This document shows, in pieces, positions 35,329 through 46,894 of a stretch of 64,000 nucleotides of DNA. The stretch is taken from the NCBI GenBank assembly GCA_028753945.1, contig JAPNXP010000002.1, positions 9,176,001-9,240,000 of the forward strand, read 5' to 3'. Both the position numbers and the translations under genes were made by a program. Source of the DNA: Hexactinellida sp. DTS-2022 (Eukaryota > Porifera > Hexactinellida). The stretch's first letter is position 1; each line of letters begins with the position of its first letter. The notes beneath the pieces were generated by a model that had not been told where the DNA came from, ran no database searches, and saw only the letters and a list, made by a program, of their open reading frames with translations.

Positions 35329-35656
35329 TTTCAAGTGAAGAGTTCGAAAGCTCAAAGGCAAGGTACATCGAACCTTGTGGGGACCTCTGCCCGAGGTTAT
35401 TCAGGCAACGCAATCATAATCATGGCGAGCCCAGATAATGGAAACGCGACCTGCAACGGTACCTCCCCAGTGGCGAAATACTAATCCTAACCAGGATAAT
35501 AAAAGTGGACTAGATGCTGTTGAAGGCTGTTAATTAAATTATATCTTACAATTATGTATAATTATTTTTCGGAAGTGATATAATACATTGTAGCTAACAA
35601 AGCCTTGCCATAAAGAAATAAAAAATTGCTAAATTATTCAAATTTAGCTATCGTGT
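35329..35656. other. No recognisable feature
   Basis: The sequence follows the peptidase pseudogene stop. The less AT-rich part at 35370-35500 has no open frame with a known motif. Confidence 0.4.
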
Positions 35657-35991
35657 TTAAGGATGCTTAGGGTGAAAAATGTATTAGCGGTATGGGTGGT
35701 TTTTGCGTCTCTGTAGATATTGATGTGTAATTCTCCAATCTGCTCTGTAATTGCATAACTAAGCTTAAAATGTATACAGCATATCTAAGTTCAAACTATT
35801 TTTCAAGTGGCATTAAATTCTTTAGGAAATGCCTCCCCATAGGGGTAATACTGTTTAACTAGATTTCACTGAATTAAATCTTAGAAAGTATATTCGATAT
35901 CGCTCCAAAAATTTGTATTATTGATCAGTACTATTAGCACAACATTTGCTTAGCTCACCATACGCCTATCCCAAGTTTAACCAGTTCTTAA

Positions 35992-36711
35992 GGTTAAATT
36001 ACCCCACGGGAATGAAATCTCTTGTATTAATCTGTAATTGTTAGAAATAGATCAAGGTACGATACAAAGCAATAAACAAAAAAGAAAATGTCTCAATATA
36101 TTATACTTTTTATTTTTTGTCGGTTTCAATATTTGGCTAATACAAATCTCCCATAGGGCGATTTCAAAAAGTGGTGGTCGATATTATAGTGTAATTTGGC
36201 AATGCGGCCATCAATGTTTGTTATCAGAATCAATATTGAAAGATTATAAGCGTACGGAGTTGGTAGTCGGTTTACATTTTTGAATTATGACTCTGAAATT
36301 ATTTTTCAAACATTTTATCAAATATCTCATAAAAAACATGACCTTTTTAATGATTTCTTTAGTTCAAAAGGTCGCAACTTTTTTTATTTAGGTCAAATCA
36401 AAATTCTAAACCAGTCACCTACAGCATATAACGATGATCTATGTGATATATCGCACATAATATGTCTTTAGCTAATAATGATCTTGAGATCGACACACTT
36501 ATCAGGTGGAGTCTGAAGAAATCCCCCTATGGGACTTTTGTATTACCATAAAACTGCACGCCCCATAAAATCGAATTTATTCAAAATAATTCGATTTCGT
36601 TTTCAGTTTCGATATAGCTATAATGTCTTCTATTATATATGTGAAAATTAAACATCTTACTTCAAAACGAAATTTATGTGTTTTTTTACATGAATCTGCC
36701 GTAATTTAACC
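35992..36711 (+). mobile_element. Family-B TTAA element, copy 2 (720 bp)
   Basis: Flanked by TTAA (35988-35991 and 36712-36715), with tips GGTTAAATTAC/GTAATTTAACC. Nearly identical to copy 3 at 48817-49536. An inner inverted pair, TAATACAAA..TCCCATAGGG and its inverse, lies at about 36138-36546. Short frames of 81 and 63 codons are shared with copy 3, but this reflects overall identity rather than proven coding. Confidence 0.88.
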
Positions 36712-36715
36712 TTAA

Positions 36716-37947
36716 GGATGCTGAACGCGAGTTAACATTAGCTGTAATGGGCAGTTTCCATAGTTTTGTCCAAACAATGGTAAATCACTATAAACATAAG
36801 ATCCTTTATCCTAACTAAGATATTTAGCACTTGAGATCATTTTTTGGAATTATATTTTTGTCAGGGAGGGTGAAAATATTTTTTTTGGCTTCTCATACCC
36901 ATAATACAATAGAATCAAAACTTCTCGGCATTATCCAGAGTGTTATATTGTGGCGCAAGTTCTGAAAAGTTTTGTACATATTCCCCACAACTAGGAATGA
37001 AAAAATGACTAGCTTTGGTAGTGTAGAGTTCCTACTTTTTATCCTGTGGGTGCTTGACCCTTGTTATCTCAAAAATCGGTCAAAATATGACAATTTTACA
37101 CCAAATTGGTTCAAAGAACACTTAGTTCTTGTACAATCGCTCCCAAGCTAGTCATTTTTATTGACAATAGTGTATACAAGTATATCGGAGTTTTTTTAGT
37201 CATTCCGCTAAATATTTTTCCTCAACAAATGCCGAGAAGGTCGAAAAAATGAGTTTTGAGATACAAGCGTTCAAAGTTCACCAGGTTATTCCCACTAATA
37301 ATAGATACATTTCAATTGGTGTTTCATCCCGTTATGGAAGGAGTATGTAAGCTTCTATTTGTACGATAAGCTTTACATGTATTCAGTCATTGTTCGTAAC
37401 TAAATGACTTGATATTTATCCATTTATGCAAGTCCACTTTATTTTGGGACACCAGCTGGAAAATGAATTTGATGTAATTGGCTGTGAGAATTGTTCGAAA
37501 TTCAACAGAAAGTTCATTCCAGCAATGTTTTGAACTACTATGTACATGCACCATGTATATTTGTGGAACCTTTCAATTGAATTGCTTTATATCCCAGAAT
37601 AATTAAAAAGATAGTCAACATAGAGATTCGAACCCATAACCTCAAGTATACATTCTCCATATGCTTTCCACCGTGCAGTTGATACATATTAGTTATATAT
37701 GAACTGATATTAGTATCAAAATGCACATAAATTACCATCAATGGTGATAAATGTGAGGAATGTTCACATAATCACCGATGTCATCAAAAATGACGTCACT
37801 AATAATGCACTTTTGAGCAAAAATATTCTAGATTTTTGAAAATTTGCACTTCCAACAGAATTCCAGGTTATTTTTGCATGTTATTTCACAATAATCGACC
37901 CTTCAATTTTTGAAGTTAAATACCGGATAATTTGGCGTCAAGCATCC
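36716..37947. mobile_element. Family-C TTAA element (1232 bp)
   Basis: The tips GGATGCTGAACGCG and (reverse complement) GGATGCTTGACGCC have TTAA at 36712-36715 (shared with the family-B neighbour) and 37948-37951. It carries AAAATGACGTCACTAATAAT near the right end, like family A. No transposase. Confidence 0.8.
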
Positions 37948-38883
37948 TTAACATACGACTCCTAAAATTCGTCAAAAAAGCGGCCAGAAAGTGGTATTTT
38001 TGCTCGTTGCTTGGTCTCAACTCAGACACTAATCGTTAGTTTGCTTCAATGAGCTTGCAAAATGATCTTTATACTATTAAGAACTATATCTGAATTTTTG
38101 AAAGCAATCCCTTGTTAAGTTTATTAGATAAAATTCGGGATATGTCAAAAAAACTATAATTGAGTAATTGAAGGCTGAAGTTTTTTGAATGTGAAATGCA
38201 TATGTGTCATTAAATTTGTCCGTATTACCACTGGATTTAGTTACAATATACTAGATAATTTTCATACTATATACTAATATGTATTGGAACATCATAGTAA
38301 ACAAACGACTTGATTAAATCGAATTATATGCAAGTTTCTGTCATATTAATGGAGTCCGTTTTCTTTTGGGACATCATTATCAGCAATTAAATCATGGCTG
38401 ACGTAGTGATTAATGCTCTAATATGCATAATATGTCTACACTAGTTGGGATACAGTAAGAATATACTAATATATATGACAATTGAGTTGAATTATATAAT
38501 ATAGTCAATTAATCTGTTGATGATGCATAAAATAATATAACAAAATATGCAAATCAGAATTTCTATCCCATTATCAACTGGTTTTGGCAATATATGCTAA
38601 TCACTGAGATATTTGTGCATATTAATGTTAGTTTATATACATAATGTATATAAGTGCACAATATAGTACATATATAACCAAGGAATGTCAATTGAGAAAA
38701 TAAAAAAGCTACATCATCAATAATGACGTCACCAAATGTACGTTTTGAAGACTTTGCAGAATATTTTTTCAAAAAATTTCACTTCTCACATAATTTTATA
38801 ATACATTAGCTTCATTTCACAGTGTAAACTCGCATTTCAATTTTGTCATAAAAAACCTAAAATTTCAACCGAAGCATCCTTAA

Positions 38884-39689
38884 GTTACCTCATCCTTTGT
38901 AATCGGAACATGTGATGAATAACTAGCGTATTACATTAGAATCCTAAATTTTAGGTTAGAATATATGCTGTTAGTTCGGATTACATCAACCAATGATCAT
39001 GCAAATGATCTTCTTGATGACTCGTTGAGTCATTTCGTATATCAATGATGTGCAAACTTATAAACTATAAATAGTTTACAGTTTATGAAGTATTTAATTG
39101 GGATGGTTTCAAATGATTTATTCATGAGATTATAAGAATTTCAAAATCAGCACAAAGAGCAAACCGAGCTGCCATCCTAAGATGCAGTCAACTATTTAGA
39201 GAAACTCTTATATTATAAGCAGGGGATTCGTGGAGAGGGAGAGAAGAGAATTGCAGGATGAGAGAAATGCTGTTAAAAGGAAATAAGGGAGAAATTCAGA
39301 AAATTGAAAGACAAGACTTAGCTGGAGGGTTCCGTAAAATGGAGGGATATGATTGGAAACTAAAATAACTTTTTACTTTATTATTTATATGTTTGTTGTG
39401 TCAATTAATTAATTGGTTTAAAAAATAAAATAGAGTTTACACTATTAAGTTAATTAATTAATTAATTGTATCAACTAATATATAAATAACGGAGAATATA
39501 GATACAAAATAATTAAATCCGGCATTCTTTTAATTAACTTTTAATTAAGCAAGTGGAATACAGTTAAATCATTAAATTTTTATAATTCAACGGGATAATT
39601 TATTATAGCAGAGATTAAATTTAGATAAACAATTAATTTCATAATAATCTGGAATGTGGAAATAGTTTTCACTACCAGCGGTCCTATTT
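38884..39689. other. No recognisable gene
   Basis: AT-rich sequence. A purine-rich stretch (39170-39360) contains no long frame. TTAATTAA runs occur at about 39400-39550. Confidence 0.4.
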
Positions 39690-39961
39690 AATAGGAAAGT
39701 GATCAAAATCCGTAGGTGATCAAAATCCGTTGAAACAGTACGCCGACACGCGAATGCCCCGATATGCGCTGTTCTACTGTATACTAAGTGGACAGTCTCA
39801 CCTCCCCTTGGCCGGTAGTGCCTGTTGAAGTGTGGGTCTATTCTAGAGAAATATGCATAATTAAAGTGGAGCCTGACAAACAAATACGTAGGCGAGTCTC
39901 CCGTTCCTCTCGCCGTTTGGGCCTGTTGAAGTGTGGGACTATATTAGAGAAACATGCATAA
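39690..39961 (+). repeat. Two units of the 110-bp satellite family S
   Basis: TTGAAGTGTGGGTCTAT and TTGAAGTGTGGGACTATATT occur about 120 bp apart, each preceded by a CTCCCC..GCCGGT-like block. The same unit makes up the array at 56500-58300. Confidence 0.65.
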
Positions 39962-40437
39962 TTAACCGTAAACTGTCGGAGTGATATTCAGAAAAATCGC
40001 ATACCCTGTAGTTCTTTGTATTTAATATTTAGAACCTATTGATTTGAAATCCAACAAGAGCACAATCTCAGACGCAATAAGTGCATCTATATTTATAACA
40101 AATAAGACCACCCGCTTTTCCGTTATGACATTATAGCACTACTGTGTATCAATAATATATAAATACTTTCACTAAACTCAAATTGTTTTTCAAAACTCTT
40201 AGTTCCTATTTCTTGATATTTTTTTATTTCTTTTTCTTATTGTTTCAATTCAACCAATTTTGCGATGATTTCAATAGAAGCCTGGAGAGGCAGAATTGGT
40301 ACCTGGGCAGGAAGAGGGTGCTGTCTTCCGTTATTAGTGCCACCAAGACTAAGATTTCTGTTCGGCAGACTTTTGATATTTTGTGGGGCATATCCACACT
40401 TCTAGTTGCAGCCGTTATTGTATTGTTATTGATTGTT

Positions 40438-40464
40438 GGTGGTGTGGAGGTAAACCCTGGACCT
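40438..40464 (+). other. 2A-like (StopGo) motif in the transposase N-terminus
   Basis: Residues 87-94 read GVEVNPGP, directly after a run of hydrophobic residues (LLVAAVIVLLLIVG). The ribosome-skipping consensus is D-V/I-E-x-N-P-G-P; here the first Asp is Gly, so activity is uncertain. If active it would release a 93-residue hydrophobic leader from the transposase. Confidence 0.6.
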
Positions 40465-42795
40465 CCTCGAAAGGATCTTAGTTCAAGTTCTGATGAGGAT
40501 ATTGTAGTGCCGAAAGGCTTTGATTTTGGAGAAACATCGGAAGGTAAATATGTTTTTGCAGCTCCTATAACTCCCACACTAAAAAAGGAAAAACGTAGAG
40601 TTCTTGTTAGCTCTAAAAATCGTCCAAATAAATTCCGTGGACACATAAAGCGTGAAAAGGTGGCCTTAGCTCCTGAATACACTCCCGTTCCAACGGCTAG
40701 CAGCCAAACAAGTGTAACGGAGTCACTTGATGTTCTTGAGCTATCCGCTAAGGTCCCCAGTGTTTCTGAGGAGATCCAAAACGAGATTATACCATTTTTG
40801 GTTAGCCAAGAACATGAAGAAACTCCGTTACAGAAAGATCAGCCTAAGCTTACAACTGCCCACAGAAAAATCTTCCGGGGCATCGTTGATGACCTTCCTT
40901 TTGAGGAAATGGAAATTTTTATGGTCGGTAAATCTAGGGGTGAAAAACAAAATTTATGTAAGGTCGTGGGCAATGGAATTATGGATGTAGGAATTTTGGA
41001 GAGTGCTTTAGCGGATATTTCTATTATTAAGTTTTGTGGTAAAGGTCGGCTATCTTTCTATCGAACGTCGTATAATCATGGACTGGCCTTGCATTATTAT
41101 ATTATCTGTGATCAATGTTTTACAGCTGTCCCTTTCTATACTCTCCCTCAGAATAGTTCCCATTCCGACACAAACAATACAACAAAGTTTGGCCATACAT
41201 TTTACAAATTTTAGGTGGTAGATTAGCTGGCATTGGTAAATCAGGACTCGATTACATAAATACTTTCATTGGTTTACCATCAACGTTATCTAATAGGGCA
41301 TTTTACAAAGCTCAGGATTATTTATCTAAGGTTTCCACGGATGTAGCACAAGCAAGCTGTATGCGGGATACACAACACGGATGATTCAGAATTTTTAGAG
41401 GTTACAGTTTCATATGACGGTGCATATCAAAAAAGGGGGTGGGCAAATCGGGGGGTGGATTTTCTAGATACTGCGTTGCTTGTGCTATATCCGTGGAAAC
41501 TGGGAAAGTATTAAATTATGAAATTGCATGTAATAGTTGCAAAATGTGTATTGAGAAGCAACAAGCTCTTAGGGAGAAACGATTAGATTTAGCTGAATAT
41601 AAGATATGGAAAGAAATGCATGAATCTAGTTGCCAGGCTAAAGAATATGGCATGTATAGTTCAGTTGCTCTAGAATCAAAATTAGCCCCAGTTATTTTTC
41701 GTAAGTCTATTGAACAAAAATTAATTTTCTCCAATGTGATTGCGGATGGTGATGATAAAAGTATAAATATATTAGCTGCAAATAATATTTATGGAGAATT
41801 TAATATAACGATAAGGCGGGAGGAATGTCTGAGTCAGGTTCAGAAGCGCATACGAAACATCTAGTTGAAAAACAAAAAGAGTTTATTGCTTCACAAAAAA
41901 CATTATTGCAACACGAATTGGGACAATGTAAAACTGAAGCGCAGAAAAAAACTGTTAGGGATCTATATCGGCCATCTACGATTAGGGATTTGAAAAAAGG
42001 AAGAGATAATTGGGATGATAGTGAAGAATTAGTAGATATATACAATGAAATAAATCTTTTACCTGATAATATAATTGATAAAACAACATCTCTATATGGC
42101 TTTGTTGTAAAAAGTAGAATTGGTGGTGATCTAATGGAATTACGTGAAGACTGTTGGGTATTGTTTATCATTTAGCTGCTAATGATAATAATTCTCATGA
42201 AATGCATAAATATTGTGAGAAGGGTGCTGATTCATTTTGCATGCGTCAGAAAGCGGTAGTTGCAGGAGATACAATTCCAAAACATCCCAGGTGCATCAGT
42301 TTAGCCTGTAGGGATCGTGTTTTAGTGATTTTAGTACCTTACTTTGCAGTGTCATTTTTGGAAAAGGTTTCAGGAGGTAATTCCTCTAATCTAAACGAGA
42401 ACCTTCATGGGATGATTTGGAGTTGTATCAGCAAACCAATCCAATAGAATTGAGTTTGATGAAATTAGGTTGCAGTTTAGGTATCATTCGTTTCAACGGA
42501 GGGGTGGCTGCCGTTCAAAATATAATCGTTAGTTTAGGATTGAACGAATATATTTCAATAGATGGATTAGTAAAAGAGTTTGATAATGAAATAATTGTAA
42601 ATAGTGTAAGAGATAGTGTTAATACAAAGCGTAGATGGTCCCTAAAACTGTTAAAGCGCACCCGGAAACGTGGAGCTACTTATAAGAGCGGAACCTATTC
42701 CCAAATAACAAGCGTGCCACGGGATATGGATTTGACATATAAAATATGTGGAGGGAGCGAAGACAGTGGGATATTTTACAAGGCGGGTAGTAGTA

Positions 42796-43294
42796 CAGTG
42801 CAACCTCTATAAGTGTGGTCTCTATAAATGGGGAACCTCCATAAGTGGGGAAATTTTTACCATATTCGTTTATATCCATACAAATGAACCTCTATAAGCG
42901 GGGAAGTGGGGAATGGGGGACCATAAATTTCAAGGAGTTTTTATCTCCATACAAAACAACCTCCATAAATGGGGGGAATGGACAAATCCTAACATGATTC
43001 ATATAAAATAATACAATATTTCCAATAAATCGACTCAAAGGTTCTACAGAAAAAATTTTTTCGATTGATCTACTCTGATGTTTTTAGAAGAAATGACCTA
43101 GTGTAGTTCAGCAGTTAACTAAATTTTCATAATATACAAATAATAACTAGAACGTGCATTCAGGTGTGTGTTATATGAATATTTTGTATAATATAGCATA
43201 TATAATGTTTTTCCAATTGAATTTTATAACCGGGGAATGGGGGGCAATTGAAATTTTCCCCGTCCCAGCTCCCCCACTTATAGAGGTTCCACTG
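42796..43294. mobile_element. Family-M MITE inserted in the PHD-coding region
   Basis: The tips CAGTGCAACCTCTATAAGTG and (reverse complement) CAGTGGAACCTCTATAAGTG have TA flanks (42794-42795 and 43295-43296). Dropping it with one TA joins the transposase frame across the insertion without a shift. A related copy lies at 52121-52374 in inverted orientation. It is a Tc1/pogo-type MITE. Confidence 0.85.
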
Positions 43295-43904
43295 TATTAG
43301 TAAATATATTAGTGTAAGTGTGGCCTGGTTATGTTGTGATATATGTGATGGCTGGCATCATAAACAATGTTTGAGGAATCTTAATGTTTTAACTGTTTGT
43401 GTCGGAGTAGATGATTTGTGGATATGCCCATATGTAATTGTTGTTAGTCACTAAACTTTTCATTTGTATGTTTAATAGTTATTATTTGTTATACAATTCA
43501 TAATACATAGTCTCAACCTTTATTGTAATAATTTTAAACTTTTGTTAGTTTTTTGTATGTTCTGAAGAATCTGAACCTAATTCTACAACTTAGTTACACT
43601 ACATTGCACCGGAATGTGTAGGAAACTATAGTTATGTTATGTTATATTATTTATGTATTATGTATTGTAGAACAAAAACACAATAAAACTTACAAAAATA
43701 CACAAAAAACAAAAAAACTACAAAAAAAACACAAAAAACAAAATTCCAAGCAAGAAATAGTGAAAATTTCCCTTGGAAATGATGGAATATTTCTTTCCTT
43801 CATAGAAATAGGAAAGATACACTCTGATCCAATAATTAAGACAAAATCGGTCACCATTTTATTATGTACAATAATGAAATGTTACACCTACTACAACAAT
43901 TAGC

Positions 43905-44239
43905 ATGTCAACAGATATTAAAATTGAGGACGTTGTGGCCCTCGAGGAGGTCCTATACGTATACCGCGTTCGGGAGGTGGTGTCCCGGCTCGAAGCCATC
44001 ACGTATAGAGGTAATTTAACTCACTATAGCTATGGAGATTTCCTTTACACACTCATCATACTTTATATTTAGATGAGAGAGATCACGCCCGGAACGAGAG
44101 AGATCACGCCCGGACGGAGAGATATCACGCCCGGATCAAGCTCCGCAGCTTCCGGGAGGATGCCATAGCATTAGGGGTTACCATCCCCCTGATCCTCCTG
44201 TGTCTAGCAAGGGGATGCTACCTCTGGGGGAGGAGATAA
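43905..44239 (+). CDS. Small GC-rich, probably spliced gene of unknown function (90 aa)
   Basis: Exon 1 is 43905-44010 and exon 2 is 44073-44239, with a 62-nt intron (GTAATT...TTTATATTTAG). The join is in frame and ends at TAA 44237-44239. The product has an acidic helical start (MSTDIKIEDVVALEEVLYVY), then three tandem heptapeptides (ERDHARN, ERDHART, ERYHARI), and a C-terminal hydrophobic span AIALGVTIPLILLCLARG followed by CYLWGRR, consistent with a tail anchor. The exons are far richer in G+C than the surrounding DNA while the intron is AT-rich. I do not recognise the family. It lies downstream of the family-K transposase and could belong to that element, to another mobile element, or be a captured gene. 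Expression is not shown. Confidence 0.5.
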
Positions 44240-44255
44240 ATCCCCAACAAGGAAG

Positions 44256-44282
44256 CGGCGGTGGCGGTGGCGGTGGCGGTGG
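44256..44282 (+). repeat. GGCGGT microsatellite
   Basis: Four to five copies of GGCGGT directly after the stop of the small GC-rich gene. Confidence 0.8.
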
Positions 44283-44324
44283 TTGACCTCTATGCGTTTC
44301 AGGTTAGAAATATATATGCATACA

Positions 44325-44935
44325 ATGTATGTTGCATTCTAAACTACCATTTATAGAATGAAAATAGATGACATTCAATTAGCAATATTATTTTCCAACC
44401 TTCATATTTCACCTAAATACTCAAAGGTTTTTCAAACCCCTGAACTCAGGGGAAAGTTTCTGGCATTTCTGGAGGATCCATTTTTGTCAAAATATCAAAA
44501 ACTCAGTGGTTTTCGATAGCTCTCATAAAGATACATCCTGGCTATGTATGGATTCATTGATTTTGAAATACTTCATTAGTTTTATCAATTTTAGATCAAT
44601 AGTTTTTCATTTTCAAACTGACCTCACATAAAATTCTGGAAAACACATTTAAAAAAAGTTTTACTTAATCGTTACATAGCCCGCGTATAGATAGCCACTC
44701 GAGATAAACATTATTATTCACAGTTCAACTTATTCATGTTGATCATTTCTTTGGATTCTATTACATAAATATGTGAAAATCCGAAAGTGTATTTTGTCAA
44801 AGTTACTTGAATATCAAATATTATTGCGTTTTTGGCATCTATGTGATGAACCAATTCGAATGTGAAAATTTCATTTAAATCGGGTCATTCTTTCTCAAAA
44901 AGTGCTGGGAAGTATACTGGGACCTTAAAAAGAAG
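44325..44935 (+). repeat. Diverged family-F-related repeat
   Basis: The right part (TGTGATGAACC, AAAGTGCTGGGAAGTATACTGGGACC then TTAA) parallels the right end of family F. The middle shares the TCAACGG-like GATAGCTCTCATAAAGAT stretch. The left end is unclear. Confidence 0.45.
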
Positions 44936-44939
44936 ATTT

Positions 44940-45615
44940 AAATTAAGGAGATAGATTATCAAATTTTAAACACCCGATGACCACCAATAATTATTGCATT
45001 TTTGAACATTAATAATTATTCTAAGAAGGATGTAGATTCTAAGTATTTCAAAAATCAAAGAATTTGAATTATATATTCATAGTCAAAGTTTAGCCTAATA
45101 GTCAATGCATACTAGATAATGTTAGAGCTAGCAATTTACTTTATTATGCGCAAGTTCTGTAATAGTGCAAATTTAACTCTTTACTATTAGTTACATCAGA
45201 TCCGCCACAAACATTTATCAGAATCAATTTGAATATTTTTTTCCACAGATTTTCAAATAATTGCTCAAATTTTATCAATATTTGGCTCTGATTAATTATT
45301 AACTCTATAACTCTGAATTAAAGTTGAAAATCGACGCGGCATTTCTGGTAGCTCTACTGATAAGGATCAATTTTGAGGCATAATTTCTTTTTCTCGGAAT
45401 TATACTTCTTGAGATATCCTCTACATAAACAAGGTCACTCCCCGGAAATTGTTAAAGAATGTATTTGTACAAATTGACGGTGATTTTGACCTTTAGTGAC
45501 GTCAAAATGTAAAAAAATGTCCGAATCCAATTTTTCTCTATGAATTGGATAGATAGTCTATCAAAGTATAATTGAAATGCTTAAAGAAGTATTTGCATAT
45601 TTAAAGAATATACAT
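44940..45615. other. No recognisable feature
   Basis: AT-rich, with no repeat partner that I could trace and no coding motif. Confidence 0.4.
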
Positions 45616-45619
45616 TTAA

Positions 45620-46869
45620 GGGTGCTTAGGGTGAAAAATGTATTAGCAGTATGGGTGGTTTTAGCGTCTTTGTAGATATTGAAGTGTAATTTTCCAATCT
45701 GCTCTGTAATTGCATAACTAAGCTTAAAATGCATACAGCATATCTAAGTCCAAACTATTTTTCGAGTAGCATTAAATTCTTTAGGAAATTCCTCCCCATA
45801 GGGGTAATACTGTTATATTAGATTTCACTGAATTAATTCTTGTAAAGTATATTCGATATAGCTCCAAAAGTTTGTATGATTGATCAGTACTATTAGCACT
45901 ACATTTGCTTAGCTCACCAGACGCCTATCCCAAGTTTAACCAATTCTTAACTTACAAATCCTAAAATTCGTCAAAGAAGAGGCCGGAAAGTCGTATTTTG
46001 CAACTTCCTTGGTCTCTACTAAGACACTAATCGTTAGTTTGCTTCATTGAGCTTGCAAAATGATCATTTAAGAACTATATCTGAATTTTTGAAAGCAATC
46101 CCTTATGAACTTTAGTAGATAAAATTCGGGATATGTCAAAAAAACTACAATTGAGTAATTGAAGGCTGAAGTATTTTTTATATGAAATGCATATGTCTAT
46201 TAAATTTGTCGGTATTACAACCGGATTTAGTTTAAATTTACGAGATAAGTTTCATACTATATACTAAATATGTATTGAAACATCATAGTTTACAAACTAC
46301 TTGATTAAATCGAATTATATGCAAGTTTCTGTCGAATTAATGGAGTCCGATTTCTTTTGGGACATCATTATCAGTCATTAAATCATGGCTTACGTAGTTA
46401 TTAATGCTCTAATATGTTTAATAAGTATACACTTGTTGGGATACAGTATGAATATACCAATATATATGACAATTGAGTTGAATTATATAACACAGTCAAT
46501 TAATCTGTTGATGACGCATAGAAAAATTTAAAAAATATGCAGATCAGAATTTCTAGCCCATTATCAACTGGTTTTGGCAATATATGCTAATCACTGAGAT
46601 ATTTGTGCATATTAATGTTAGTTTATATACATAAAGTATATAAGTGCACAATATAGTACATATATAACCAAGGAATGTCAATTGAGAAAATAAAAAAGCT
46701 ACATCATCAATAATGACGTCACCAAATGTACGTTTTGAAGACTTTGCAGAATATTTTTCAAAAAAATTCACTTCTCACATAATTTAATGATATATTAGCT
46801 TCATTTCCCAGAATATACTCGCATTTCAATTTTGTCACTAAAAGACCAAAAATCTCACCCGAATCATCC
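45620..46869 (+). mobile_element. Family-A TTAA element, copy 2 (uninterrupted, 1250 bp)
   Basis: The tips match copy 1; TTAA at 45616-45619 and 46870-46873. Collinear with 35661-38879 minus its nested inserts. About 200 bp (46559-46755) differ from copy 1 at only one position, while the neighbouring stretches differ at roughly one base in ten. Confidence 0.88.
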
Positions 46870-46894
46870 TTAATTTGATATTCTTCAAATTAAG

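Larger units (their letters stand above)
35661..38879 (+). mobile_element. Family-A TTAA element, copy 1, carrying two nested TTAA elements
   Basis: The tips GGATGCTTAGGGTGAAAA and (reverse complement) GGATGCTTCGGTTGAAAT are flanked by TTAA (35657-35660 and 38880-38883). Copy 2 at 45620-46869 is collinear but uninterrupted. The single TTAA at 45947-45950 is the empty site for both inserts (family B at 35992-36711 and family C at 36716-37947). No transposase. Confidence 0.85.
39966..43454 (+). mobile_element. Family-K element with transposase (TTAA at left; right end not found)
   Basis: The left tip CCGTAAACTGTCGGAGTGAT follows TTAA (39962-39965) and is homologous over about 110 bp to the MITE at 27016-27694. 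The broken transposase occupies 40183-43454. No matching right tip was found between 43454 and 45615, so the element may be 3'-truncated; the end given is the transposase stop. Confidence 0.65.
40183..43454 (+). pseudogene. Mutator-like/Kolobok-like transposase with 2A-like motif and PHD-like tail
   Basis: Pieces in order: a 343-codon frame (40183-41214) with a hydrophobic stretch and GVEVNPGP, ending in a zinc pair IICDQC; GIGKSGLDYINTFIGLP (from 41215); the first catalytic Asp in VSYDGAYQKRG (about 41410); VADGDDKS-type second Asp (in frame 41439-41864); LVEKQKEF; RIGGDLMELRED; NLNENLHGMIW with the presumed Glu (about 42400); LGCSLGIIRFNGGVAAV; then a PHD-like finger (WLCCDICDGWHHKQC, LWICP). 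At least four frame changes break it, and a MITE splits the finger. Two expected PHD cysteines read Tyr. The catalytic blocks match the metazoan Mutator-like transposase domain; the TTAA flank points to Kolobok-type insertion. Confidence 0.75.

Noticed and set aside
36038..36471. 81- and 63-codon frames repeated at 48863-49296
   Set aside because: They are conserved only because the two family-B copies are almost identical DNA; there is no motif or start context supporting translation.
40245..40682. 145-codon minus-strand frame
   Set aside because: It overlaps the recognisable plus-strand transposase N-terminus and has no motif.
43300..43440. RAG2-like partner (kelch plus PHD) for the Transib element
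   Set aside because: The only PHD-like finger belongs to the Mutator-like transposase 22 kb away, and no kelch repeats were seen anywhere.
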